Assembly (NCBI GenBank): GCA_029953675.1 | Contig: JAMWBK010000012.1 | Location: 1,054,001 to 1,118,000, forward strand | Reading direction: 5' to 3' | From: Rhodosorus marinus | Lineage: Eukaryota > Rhodophyta > Stylonematophyceae > Stylonematales > Stylonemataceae | DNA: 64,000 nt | Shown here: positions 36,469 to 47,530 of the stretch, piece after piece | How positions within the stretch are numbered: the first letter of the stretch is position 1 | How the letters are laid out: each line of letters opens with the position of its first letter | Made by a program: the position numbers and the translations under genes | The notes under the pieces: model-generated | Told to the model about the DNA's origin: nothing | Seen by the model: only the letters and a program-made list of their open reading frames with translations | The model's database searches: none

Positions 36469-37940
36469 GGTCCCTCAGCCGCCACTCCTTCTGCTTGTGG
36501 TTTGATAAACGGAAGCAACCGGTTGCTACGAAGGGCCTGCCGAAGTATGGACGGGAACGACTCAGGTTTCCCTGCTAGGAGTCGCAGAAATTTAACCAAT
36601 CTGGGCTTATTCGCAGGTGCAACGACGTGGAGATGCTCTGCTCTCAGTCCGCTGGGTCCGGGGCTCGTTTGGCTGGAAGTCGGTTGATCACAGAGAAGCA
36701 GAGTCTTCAGGAGAATATCCCTCAGTCAGGTTACCTTAGGCGGCTACTTTTGGACTGTATTTCGCTTGCGGATGGACATCAGCGGTGTGAGATCAATATG
36801 CAGTGGACCACGGACGATCTGGCGGTGCAACTTGTAGCGGCAAGTCATGCGGTACAGAGGAGGCTATCACCAATGACGAGTGCACGGATCAAGAGGCTAG
36901 CGGAATGGCAACCATTAGCAGACTGTGCAAGAGGAACTGAGACGGATCCGAGGAGTTCCGGAGGATATGACGGTCCCATTCCAAAAACGCTCTCTCGAGA
37001 GTGCCACCGTCACGCCTTCGAGATACTCACGGAGGATGCAACGGTGGAGGACGTAGACAGGGCAAGAATCCGGTCGGCGGCAGGGACGGGTTGTGGTGTA
37101 TGGCTAAGAGACTGCCCTAACGTGGTTCCGCGGAAATTAAGTCGGGATGAGATGATCTGGAGCATGAGGATGCTTCTGGGGCTACCCCTACCTGGACTAG
37201 GCCGGTCACACAGCTGCACAGTCTGCGAGCAACGACATGATGTACGTGGGATCCAGCGGCTGCACCACTGCAGGACGTCATCGGGGATGCGCACAAAGAG
37301 GCACGACGAGCTGAAAGTCGAACTGAGTCGATGGCTACACCTATGGAATTTCACAGAGATAGTAGTAGAGCCTCAGGGGTTCTTTGCTGGGTCCGGAATT
37401 CGACCCGATATTGTAGCACGGCACCCGACGAGTGGTTGCGTGTACGTGGTGGACGTGATGGTAACATCGCCACTTCAAAGGAATCAGTTGAGGCATACGA
37501 GCTGGAGTTGCGGATATGCTGCGAAACAAGCAGAACAAGCGAAGGCGTTGCATTATAAGGAAGTGCTGAGGGTGGAAAACCGAGACCTGGTTTTTGTGCC
37601 GTTCATTTTGGAGACTTTTGGTCGAATGGGCGAGGCAAGCCTTGAATTTCTTCGCATAGGGACGGCGCATCTGCATGATCGTGACTCCCATCTGTCGTCG
37701 GTGAGAGGTCAACTAAATCGGATCCTGTGGCAGCAAAATGCTGCTCTAGTTGAGCATGCGATCGAGAAAGATCGCGCGGATAGAACAATATTTCCGTTGA
37801 GTAGAACTTAGATGAGACCCCTGGACAGGGGGTACCAGTGAGTTTAGAGCGAACGCATAGTAGTGGTAATGCGCTGCGGTAGGTAGCTGCCGAATAAAGG
37901 CTACTTGGTTATATGCGGTTATGTATGTAGTCTGGGGTTA
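36469..37940 (+). mobile_element. LINE-B copy with 5' inversion (twin-priming type)
   Basis: The first 130 bp (36471-36599) are antisense and encode RT N-terminal sequence (VKFLRLLAGKPESFPSILRQ, ALRSNRLLPFIKPQ). The rest is sense and encodes the region after RT up to the 3' end. It includes a frame of 394 residues (36627-37811) with TLSRECHRHAFEILT, the knuckle CTVCEQRHDVRGIQRLHHC, the RLE signature RPDIVARHPTSGCVYVVDV and FVPFILETFGRMGEASLEFL. The upstream RT part being inverted ahead of a sense 3' part is the hallmark of twin priming. The tail GTAGTCTGGGGT ends at about 37938, where the next LINE-B starts. Confidence 0.85.
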
Positions 37941-38565
37941 AAGGAAAAGTTCGTAAGGAAGACAAAAGCAAAAGTTCGTAAGAGAGTCTGAAGATGATTG
38001 TGAGGGAGGTACGCGGGCCGTACCCCGAACCTCTTGTCATTCAGGGCCCGGACCCCTCGGGCACCCGGGAAGTTTTGCAAAGGCACCAGCACCAGTCTGA
38101 TGGCGACGTGCAGGAGGCACAGAAGGAACCACAAGCAGGCGATGTTCAAGCAAGAACGCGGCCCGAGTCTGCAGCCGCAACCGACCCGGCAGCCACATTC
38201 TTGCATCAACTGCGTAGCTTCGACAGATGCTACCAGGACCTGGGCATCGCTGCGTCCGAAATGACAGACTTCTACAAAGCCGTTTTTCAACTGTACTCGA
38301 GGGTCAACAGCTCGCAAGAGCTGCAAGGCGTCACCGGACGCCTTACGGAGTTGTCCCGGAAACCGGGTATGTGGGAAGGTGGAGCCGCTACTACGAATTC
38401 TGCACCATCTCCGCATGATCTCCCGCGACAGGCCGTAGGCAACCACCTCGGCCCCGAAACCCGTTACCGTAACGGTCGTCCGCCAGGAAGTTATGACGTC
38501 CATGATTTAGGAACCCGGCTCCCTGCGCCCCAGGGAGGGACAGGTGTCCAGGATCTAGGACACTA
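37941..38565 (+). mobile_element. LINE-B 5' end and start of ORF1 (left of the nested Ty3 element)
   Basis: The leader carries a short repeat (AAAAGTTCGTAAG twice). ORF1 starts at ATG 37994 and encodes a Pro/Gln-rich N terminus, then a helical stretch (LRSFDRCYQDLGIAASEMTD). The frame continues without interruption up to the Ty3 insertion at 38565/38566 and re-enters the same codon frame at 43224, so the insertion is younger than the copy. Confidence 0.8.
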
Positions 38566-38771
38566 TGTTAGAACTTGCCCTGACAGCTGTGTAATCTGTG
38601 TAAGACACTCCCTACTTTAGTGTAAGACGCTAGTGTGAACTATTCAACAGTTTCTACTTTACTGTCAGGTACGTCTTAGTTTACAGTAGCCAAGACTACA
38701 TAAGACCTAGCTTTGCTAGATCTTGAAACCTAGAATTAAGTAAAGACAAGTTGGTTAGAAGAGTTCTAACA
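38566..38771 (+). repeat. 5' LTR of the chromovirus-like element
   Basis: 206 bp, TGTTAGAACTTGCC to GAGTTCTAACA. It carries one copy of the unit TAAGACACTCCCTACTTTAG that is tandemly duplicated in the 3' LTR. Confidence 0.93.
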
Positions 38772-38860
38772 GTGGTCTCATCGCTCAAAGGTTTAAGAGG
38801 ATACGAACGGAGGGAGGGGCGATCTAGCGGAAGCAGGAGGACTCGAGTAGCCAACTTCAA

Positions 38861-39591
38861 ATGACTACGTTTACTATACCCCCGCCCGAGGCTTACGACG
38901 GCAAGCGGGATTTCGTCAGGCTTCAGACGTTCATGGCCTCACTGCGTGGCTACCTGAACTTCCATCAGGTAGCAGACTCCGGCCGCCAGTCAGTCCAGTA
39001 CGCGGGACTGTTTTTGAAGGCCCAGGCCCAGGTATGGTACCAGGGTCTTCGGCAGGCGGCGGATGGCCTCCCGGAGGCACTGGAGTCTCTCGAAGACTTC
39101 GGACAGGCCCTGCGAGGACAGTTCGAACCTCACGACCATATCGAGCGAGTCCGGGCCAAACTGCGTAGCGCTCGACAACGCGGCCCTGATGTCACCCGTT
39201 ATGTCGACTATCTCGATGAACTTTTCATGCAGTTGGGCGAGTTCATCAGCGACTCTGAAAAGCTTGAGCATTTTAAGGCGGGCTTGACTGGTCGTGAGCG
39301 AGACTTCGTCTACTATGGTCGACCCAAGACCTATGAGAAGCGAAAGCCATCGCATTAAGCCTGGCGGGTGCCCACGAGATGCCGAAGGAAACGACGAAGG
39401 GATCCTCGGATCCACCAAGAAGCAAACCCCGCACAACGTCACCGCGTCGACCACACACTCGAAGCATGGGAGCGCCGCCAACCTGCTACCTGTGTCGAGA
39501 GATAGGACACGTTAAACGAGACTGCCCCCAACGACTGGCATATTTGCAGGCGGAGGTGGCACGCTTGTCGAGCCTGCAGGAGGAAAACTGA
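38861..39591 (+). pseudogene. gag of the chromovirus-like element, single frameshift
   Basis: The ATG at 38861 opens a 165-residue frame with Ty3 capsid features (FVRLQTFMASLRGYL, AQVWYQGLRQAA, ALRGQFEPHDHIERVRAKLR, YVDYLDELFMQLGEF). It ends prematurely at about 39356. A second frame (to 39591) carries the nucleocapsid zinc knuckle CYLCREIGHVKRDC. The two parts would be one protein if a single small indel near 39340 were absent. Confidence 0.85.
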
Positions 39592-39608
39592 CGGACTCCG
39601 GACGAGGG

Positions 39609-42600
39609 ATGCCGTCCGAGAGTCCAACGACCAGCATCCCAACCGTTAGGTTACAGCAACGGGGTAATGCAAGCCTAACTGCAATAGGCGTGGTGGCGGC
39701 GGAACCGGTGGAATGTCTCATCGACACCGGTGCGGTGACGCCAATTAGAGAGGACGTTGCGAAAGCCGCCAACCTACCTAGGTACGACGAACCACGGACA
39801 TACGGGTTGGCTGTCGGTGAGGAGACCGTGATCAGCCCCGGAGTGACGGAGACAACGATCACACTCCAGGGACGACAATTCAAGACGAAGCTGCGAATAT
39901 TCAAGCATCTAAGCCATGATGTATACTTAGGTCTCGACTTCTTGAGGCAACATCGAATAACTATCGATTGTAGTGCGGAGCCCCCACAGCTGGTACTGGG
40001 AGCGGAAGACACCAGCATGCGTGGGATAACAAGTATGGAAACTGAAGAAGAAATAGGGGAGAGGGCGGGCGCGGTCATCCTGAAAGAGGAAGGCCTAGAG
40101 AAAGGCGGAAAGGACCAGGTTGCCGAGGCAGGAAAGAGGTTTGGTGCGGTCATCCGGAAAGAGTTTCCCCAAGTTTTCCAAGATACATTGCCGTTGCCAC
40201 CGAAGAACCGGCAACGATATGCACTCAAAATCGAATTGGAACCAGGGGCGAGTACACCAGCTCAACGCGCATATTCGATGTCACGGGTCGACCGAGAGCG
40301 GCTACAAGGAGAATTGCACGACTTGGAAGAGCAAGGATTTATCTCACGGAGCAGAAGTCCGTATGCTGCACCTGTGTTGTACGTGGACAAAAAAGACGGT
40401 GGGCGACGCCTCTGCATCGACTATCGCCGTTTGAACCAGATCACCGTGCGAGAAAGAACGACCCCGCCTAGAGTGGAGGAGCTATTGGATACCCTGAGCA
40501 GCGCTCGGGTTTTCACAACGTTAGACCTTCGCTCGGGATATTGGCAGTTGCCAATTGAACAGGCATCACGCGAGAAGACGGCCTTTGTCACGTGCTTCGG
40601 ACAGTACCAATGGAATGTCATGCCGTTTGGGTTGAAGAATGCGCCCTCGGCATTCATCCGCTACCTGACGGACGTATTATATGATCTTCTCAACCAGTGC
40701 GTGGTGTTGTACGTTGATGACATTCTGGTATATTCCCCAGATGACATACAACACCAGGACGATGTTCGAAAGGTGCTACGACGCCTCGAGCAGCATCAGT
40801 TGATCGTCAAATACTCGAAGTGCGGTTTTGGATTACGCCAAGTTTGCTACCTAGGCCAAATCTTGGCGGGAGGCACTCGACGTCCCGATCCGGAGAAGGT
40901 CAAAGCAATTCAGAATTGGAGGACGCCAACTACGGTTAAGGAGCTACGGGCCTTCATGGGTTTCGCAAACTTCTTGCGCCCCTTTGTACCACACTTCGCC
41001 CAAGTGGCGGCGCCCCTCCACAGGCTAACGAAGAAGGACCAGAAGTGGGGTTGGCACGCGGACGAACAACAAGCCTTTGATGGGTTAAAATCCGCCATAT
41101 CAGCAACCACCATGCTGTACATGGTTGATCCGATCCTCCCCTTCATCGTGCAAACGGACGCGAGCGACACCGGGGTGGGTGCTATCCTATTCCAGACCCG
41201 CCAGGATCAGGAGGTGCCCGTGGCGTATATGTCCCGATCCTTCAATAGTACCGAGAAACGCTACACAACGTACGAGAAAGAACTCTACGCCATCGTCCTG
41301 GCCATCTGCAGGTGGTCCGTGTATCTTGATGGGCAACAGTTCACTGTGCGTACGGACCATAACCCGCTACGCTTCTTGCAAACACAGACGACATTAACTC
41401 GTCGGCAGGCGCGGTACGTGAATATATTACTACCCTACTCCTTTGAGGTTCAATACGTACGCGGCGAGATAAACGTCGCGGATGCACTGAGTCGCGACGC
41501 ACTACGAGCCACCCGCGTCACGATGGAAGCCGATTGGACTCCAGAGTACCAAGCCGATCCAGAATTCTGCACGCAATTTCGAAGCCCGGACCAGTTTGAG
41601 GGTTTCCAACGAAGAAAGGGTCTATTATTCCTCCATGCACGACTTTGCGTACCCGAACACCGTGTTAATCAGGTCATCGATGGGCACCACCAGTCTCTAA
41701 CGGCAGGCAATTTCGGCGCACAAGCTACTTACCGTGTTGTGCGACGACGCTATTACTGGCCTAGCATGAGGAAAGACATTTTCACGCGCGTACAACAATG
41801 CGAGATATGCGCCCGTGAACAACCACTTCGGCGCAACCAGGGCGAGCTGCAACCGCTCGCAATTCCGGAGAATCGCGCGGTCGACTGGACTATGGACTTC
41901 ATAATAGGCTTTCCCAGTATCGCGGGTAACGACGCTATACTAGTTGTGGTCGATCGACTCACGAAGGACGCCGTATTTATCCCGACGACGAAAATGGTAA
42001 CCGCGGAAGGAGTGGCAACACTTATCCTGCAACATATCGTCGCCTGGTTCGGATTGCCACGGAGTTTTGTCACAGACCGCGATCCAGTCTTCACGGCAGC
42101 TTTTTGGCGCCACCTAATGCAATTACTGGGCATTCAACAACTATTGTCCACGGCATACCATCCTGAAACGGACGGTCAGACGGAGCGCGTGAATCAGACA
42201 CTTCAAATCATGCTGAGATGCTGCTGTACAAATCGCACGTGGGTGCAGAGCCTCCCGCTACTTCAGCTGGCGTATAATAATCATCCCTCAGCCAGCACGG
42301 GGTATTCACCATATTTCCTGTTAACAGGGGGGCACCCGCGGCTCCACTTGGATGTCTCACTACCTACCACGCAAATTGAGAACCTCCCCGATGCCGCTAC
42401 TGCATTCTCCCAACGACAACAGCGAATTCTTGCAGATGCACGCAAATCACTGACCCTGGCACAAGAGTTATCTGCGGCATCCGCTAATACTCACCGTCAT
42501 GCGAAGGTGTTCGACGTCGGCGATTACGTTTATTTGTCAACGAAGAATCTCTAACTGGAGGGCCCAACCCGCTTCAAACCTCGATGGTTGGGCCCGTTTC

Positions 42601-42962
42601 CCGTTATCGAGAAACAATCTGACGTGGCATACACTCTGCAGTTACCGGATGAGATGCGCATACATTCGACATTTCACGTTTCCTTGCTAAAAGGTGCCCC
42701 TACGTGTCCTCCGAATTCTCCGATGCGGAGTATCCCTCTCCAATCGGATCTCTATTCAACGCTACCGATCCTGTCGGTATTGGGGGTCCGCCATGCGGCT
42801 AACGGGATCCGACAGTTCCTATGTTATCGCGAAAACGAATCCTGGACTGATGCGACTTGGATACCCGAGCCGGACTACCCGACCGATCTACAATCTCGAC
42901 GACGCTTACGACACTACCTCAATTATCGCAAGGTGCTTGACGCGCTACCTTCAACTTCTTGA
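39609..42962 (+). pseudogene. pol of the chromovirus-like element, one in-frame stop
   Basis: An uninterrupted frame of 981 residues (39609-42554), then TAA at 42552-42554, then 136 further codons in the same frame. Protease: LIDTGA (about 37-42). RT: LCIDYRRLNQIT, TLDLRSGYWQLP and CVVLYVDDILVYS (about 368). RNase H: QTDASDTGVGAIL. Integrase: an HHCC finger (HHQS...CEICARE), then DWTMDFIIGFP, VTDRDPVF and HPETDGQTERVNQT, giving D, D and E. After the stop: FKPRWLGPFPVIE and a chromodomain-like segment (VLGVRHAANGIRQFLCYREN, ATWIPEPDY). Without suppression of the TAA the targeting domain is lost. Confidence 0.92.
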
Positions 42963-42989
42963 GTTTGCCCCCAAACTCTGCGGGAGGAA

Positions 42990-43218
42990 TGTTAGAACTT
43001 GCCCTGACAGCTGTGTAATCTGTGTAAGACACTCCCTACTTTAGTGTAAGACACTCCCTACTTTAGTGTAAGACACTAGTGTGATAGTATCCAACAGTTT
43101 CTACTTTACTGTCAGGTACGTCTTAGTTTACAGTAACCAAGACTATATAAGACCTAGCTTTGCTAGATCTTGAAACCTAGAATTAAGTAAAGACAAGTTG
43201 GTTAGAAGAGTTCTAACA
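42990..43218 (+). repeat. 3' LTR of the chromovirus-like element
   Basis: 229 bp. It differs from the 5' LTR by a 23-bp tandem duplication and a handful of substitutions, and has ACTATATAAGACC where the 5' LTR has ACTACATAAGACC, a possible TATA box. Confidence 0.93.
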
Positions 43219-43223
43219 CACTA

Positions 43224-46200
43224 TGCGGAGGCATTCCCAGCCATCGGGGCGGGCCCTACAAGGCCAACCTTCGCCGAGTTTGCAGCTCAGAAAGAACCAG
43301 GGAGAGGAGGAGATGCTCGTTCCAGAAATTCTGGACGCCCCGGACCCCAGACCCAGCAGGCTGCCCTGCGGCAACTGCACGCTACGGTCGGGGGGTCTGG
43401 CTGGGGACCCGATGTTGCTCCAATCCTCGCGACGCTACGGAATGTCCGACCCCCAAGGCTGGATGAGGTGGCCCTTGCGGACCTTGCAACGGTTCTTTGC
43501 AGAGCACTGGGTATGCCCAGCTCTTATGTGGTGCATGTGGACTTTATTGCCTCCCATGCCTGCCTGCTGTGCCATCCAGACGCAATTCCGATTCTCCAAA
43601 GTGCCATCTCCCGAGGAGTTTTCCATACTGGGATTTTCGGATCCTTCACACAAGGACACGCCGATCGACAAGTAACTCTTTACACTGGCGCTGGACCCAG
43701 ACAACCTTCTGGGTTACCTCGAACGTCAGACCATCGCTCCCGGGGATATCGCTGCCCACACGCTGAAGCGGGCTATCGAGCAGCTTGTCCGCATTCGTTC
43801 GAGGAGCCGCAGGCGACAACTCTCCTTCCACACTCTCGCAGCGCTCTACGAGTATCTGGAGGCACGACTAGAGCTCCTAAAAGGCAGACAACATCCGCCT
43901 GAGGTACCCGGGGAGTGCGCGGAACCCCCTGGGCCTGCAGCCGCTTCGAACGCAGACCCTGCAGCCTCGTCCCTTCCAGGGGATGTACAGGCAGACCGTG
44001 GGACAGTTGACGCCCCGGTTGAGACCAGCGCGACTTCCCAAGTACCTGAGAACGCAGCGCACGAGGACAATCCCCACGCGGAGCTCCTCTGCAACCTTCC
44101 GGAGCCACCTCAACAGAAGCGCTTGCGAGTATCCGCCGATAGAACCGGACCGGATACTGAGATGACTCCGGCAGCCGTGGAGACTCCACCGGATACCACT
44201 GTGACACAGGTTGCCCTTGACGGCAACCATCACGCGATGGACACGCAGGAGAGCCAGGAAAACCCAGCGCAATAATGCCGAGCAGACGTAGGGGAATCAA
44301 ACGACGCCGCGACGAGCCTCTGTTCTTGTCGGATCGTCAAGACTGGATTAGACGGTGGAGCGCCTTCGTCGACGACGTCACCGAAGGAGGCAGGCAGTGG
44401 ACGCGCCTCACACACTGCCCGGTTCCCACACGGCGATTTTGTGCCACGCTGCCAGGTCCACACATGGAGCTGCCTCTTCCGTGCTGCATTAGAGCTCTCT
44501 ATGGACAGCACCGGACCAACAAACGCCAGCCTGGTTCTTGTCGGACTTCCAGGCCTTGTCCTTGGACACTCTGCACTTGATGTTGGCATTCAGGTATCGC
44601 ACGTACTTGAAGGAGAATCCTCTACGGTCTGGAGCGCTCTAGAGGACAAGGCGTCTATGCTGTCGCATACTACCGCACCGCGAGGAGCTGGAGCGGTTCG
44701 ACGCAAACATCTCGGGCGCGTTGAAACTAGCACACCTTGGCCGCCTTTCAGATGCAGCTCGGAGCCTACAGGCCACCGAAATGGCACCTTTTACGGCGGC
44801 TACGTGGAGAAAGCTACAAGCGCTCTTTCCAGACCCGGCAGAAGGTGACTTACCAGACGAGATTGCAAAAGCCCTGCAATCTTTGCTCGCTCTGAATACC
44901 GAAACACTTAAGCGGCGGTGGGATTCAAGAAAAGCGGCCGACGAGGGCTTCATGTCCATCGTGGCACGTCTTCCTCAGGGCAAGAGTCCAGGTCCTAGCG
45001 GTCTCCGAGCGGAACACCTCCAAGGTGCAACTCAACAGACGCAAGTGGCGTTGATTCGTGTATTGCGACAACTGGCGACCGCTCCGGAGAAATTTTCCCC
45101 GGCTCTGATCCGTGCCCTTCGCAGCAGTCGACTCCTGCCGTTCTCGAAGCCTAACAAGGGTACAGTGCCGCAGGAACATCCCGGAGTTCGCCCTATTGGA
45201 GTACCAGAAGTTTTGCGCAAGGTAGCAACGCAATGGACTCTTCACGCGGTTATGGACAGGGTGCGTGAGCTCCTGGTCCCCTTACAACTGGGTATTGGAG
45301 TAAGTGGCGGGTGCGAACGCTCACTTCACGCGATCCAGGCCCATTTGTCATGCGAACCCGATTCGGTGATCCTTCGGCTAGACCTGGAGAATGCCTTTAA
45401 TCGCATCGACCGACGCCTTGCCAAGCAACTGCTGGACGAGCACTTCCCGGAGCTTGCACCAGTGTATAGACTTGCGTCGGTGAGTCCGCGTTGCGCTATG
45501 GAAGCAACAACGCGGACTCACCGACGCTCTGTGGCTGGCGATCCTCCCCTGGACAGAACGAAACCGACACCTCTCGCCTGACTCTCCAAGCAGCTACAGG
45601 AGTCCAACAGGGAGATCCACTGGGGCCGGTGCTACATGCACTATCCCTGGCGCCCTTTCTAAGAGCGTTGCGAGCCAAGTTCCCCAACGAAACGATTGTT
45701 GCTATCCACGACGATATCACGATTGTCGGGTCGCTACAAGCCTTGAAGGCATCCCTGGCATGGGCAAAAACTGTGCTCCCCTCTCTTGGAGCACGCCTGC
45801 AACTCGGCAAGTGCACTGTGTACGGGCGAACACTGACTACCACGCGAGTGGTCAACCATGAAATTCCCGGAGTCCAAGTGACCAGAGACGGAGTCACCAT
45901 CCACTCGATACCGATAGGCAGCCGAGAATATATCGAACAGGAGTGCCGGGGGTTGCAAAATAAGCATGAGAAACTCTTTGAGGAAATTGCCAAGCTCCCA
46001 CAACCGGAGCTTACGACGCAAATTGCCCTCTTCAGGTTCTGTGCGGAAACGCGGCTAGACTATATTCTACGATGCCTCGCATACGAGTTTGGAAGAACTC
46101 TTGCACGCGAGGCCGACGTGATGACCAGATATCATCTGGAAATTCTATTCGGAGGCCTCGCTACGACAGCTGTAGAGGACGATGAGTACGCAGAGCTGAT

Positions 46201-46404
46201 CTCGGACCAAATCGCTCTGCCCTGCCGCTGGGGAGGGTTGGGTTTCGCTACTCGAAAGCGCGTCCAACCCATCGCGTTTTACTCGTCATGGAGAAACACC
46301 TTCCGGAACAATGAAGATGAATGGCCATACCTGACTGAACTAGAGCGGGAGGTTTCGGCAGAACGCTCACCAGACACATACGAGCCGATGGAGCAACGAT
46401 GGTA
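43224..46404 (+). mobile_element. LINE-B body: rest of ORF1, TAATG junction, ORF2 with RT, 3'-truncated
   Basis: ORF1 continues in frame from 38565 (FAEFAAQKEPGRGGDARS, MPSSYVVHVDFIASHACLLC), shifts frame once near 43660-43690, then encodes LERQTIAPGDIAAHTLKRAI and a Pro/Glu-rich end. ORF1 stops at TAA 44273-44275, overlapping the ORF2 ATG at 44275-44277 as TAATG. ORF2 carries the RT: GKSPGPSGLRAEHLQ, LRLDLENAFNRIDRR, GVQQGDPLGPVLHALSLAPF and AIHDDITIVG. It is broken by frameshifts near 44440, 44700 and 45490. The copy ends near 46404 before the knuckle and RLE, replaced by LINE-D fragments. Confidence 0.87.
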
Positions 46405-46690
46405 AACCACCAGATACTCGGCAGGATGGTTAGTAAAACCGTTTTGAAGCCCTACAAGCTTGGATTTTCGAGGTGCTCTCAAAGCTAGACTTAAACCTAC
46501 GTGTGGCGTAATGCGAACTAGCTACGGGGAAACTAAAGCGTACAAACCAAGGCACTGGGAGCGAGTCTTGGCTAGCATGCAGCTCGAATATCGCCATAAA
46601 GCGACACTTACCCGGCATAGCAATACTAGATACTGGGCAGGGTGGTCAGTAAAACATTTTCGATGCCCTACAAGCTTGAATTTTGTAGAT
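46405..46690 (-). mobile_element. Two tandem LINE-D 3' fragments
   Basis: On the minus strand, NGFTNHPAEYLVVYHR (46405-46500) and KLVGHRKCFTDHPAQYLVLL, then VALWRYSSCMLAKTRSQCLG (46500-46690) represent the same C-terminal segment twice, in the same orientation. Neither retains the 3' UTR. Confidence 0.7.
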
Positions 46691-47530
46691 GCTGTCAACT
46701 GCGCCTGAGAGCTATGCGAGTGGACTTGAAGAGCGCTTCGATTCACCAAAAAGAGGAAAAGCTCGATGGCCAGTGGTAGACAACGATACGAAACAACCCA
46801 AGTGAGAACCACTGCGGTATTGAAACAAGGCATACCGGCAGATAAATTCCTCTTCATATGGCTGACTGGACTGAGCACGACTGGATTGAGCACTACCGGG
46901 TTGACGGTGCGCCGATAGGCCGGCGCACCATGCAAAAACTGGTCACAAGCAGGGGAGCTTGAGTTGATTCTACATAGGTGCACCGCCTGTGTATCGTCAA
47001 AGAAACATTTTTCAAAATTTTTAATTCTATCTACATTGGTAGTTTTTCTAACGTAGCCTTCAGTGGATATATAGACCAAACACTAGGCGGGCCGCCGTTC
47101 ATTTCAACATCCATCGTCATCGAACCCTGTTTACATGAAGACGAAGAACACGGCATCGTAGTGCTCGACTAGTAAGTCCACAACAAGCTGGCTTGATGCC
47201 GTTCTGCAAGCTTTTGTTTTTTTTGCTCATCCCCTGCGAAAGCCAAACACACTGCTGCGTACAATTGCTCAAGTGAATGGTGCCTGTGATCGTGATCATC
47301 TACGTGTTTGTCCAACTCATTCATCTCATCTTTCTTCCCGTAAAGAACCATACTTCTTAATCTGTTTCTCGCGTCAAACTTACTTCTCTTCTGTTCCTTC
47401 TTCTACTTCATACCATAAGCATCGGCCCCGACCATCCACCTACCCAATCTACCATCATCTTTATACAGCAACATGGACAGTGCAGTTCACCAACTACTGG
47501 AATAGAAACTTCCTGAATGTTGGAGGAAGT
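46691..47530. other. Gene-free stretch
   Basis: No gene recognised. A short repeat (GACTGGACTGAGCAC / GACTGGATTGAGCAC) lies near 46862-46895. Frames are short and unconvincing on both strands. Confidence 0.45.

Larger units (their letters stand above)
38566..43218 (+). mobile_element. Complete Ty3 chromovirus-like LTR retrotransposon, well preserved
   Basis: A 4653-bp element flanked by the 5-bp duplication CACTA (38561-38565 and 43219-43223). LTRs start TGTTAGAAC and end GTTCTAACA, a perfect 9-bp inverted repeat. The 5' LTR is 206 bp and the 3' LTR 229 bp. The order gag, protease, RT, RNase H, integrase with a chromodomain-like end places it among Ty3 chromoviruses. A purine tract GCGGGAGGAA precedes the 3' LTR; a primer-binding site begins TGGTCTCATCGC just after the 5' LTR. 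Only a gag frameshift and one in-frame TAA are seen. It is inserted in LINE-B ORF1. Confidence 0.95.
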
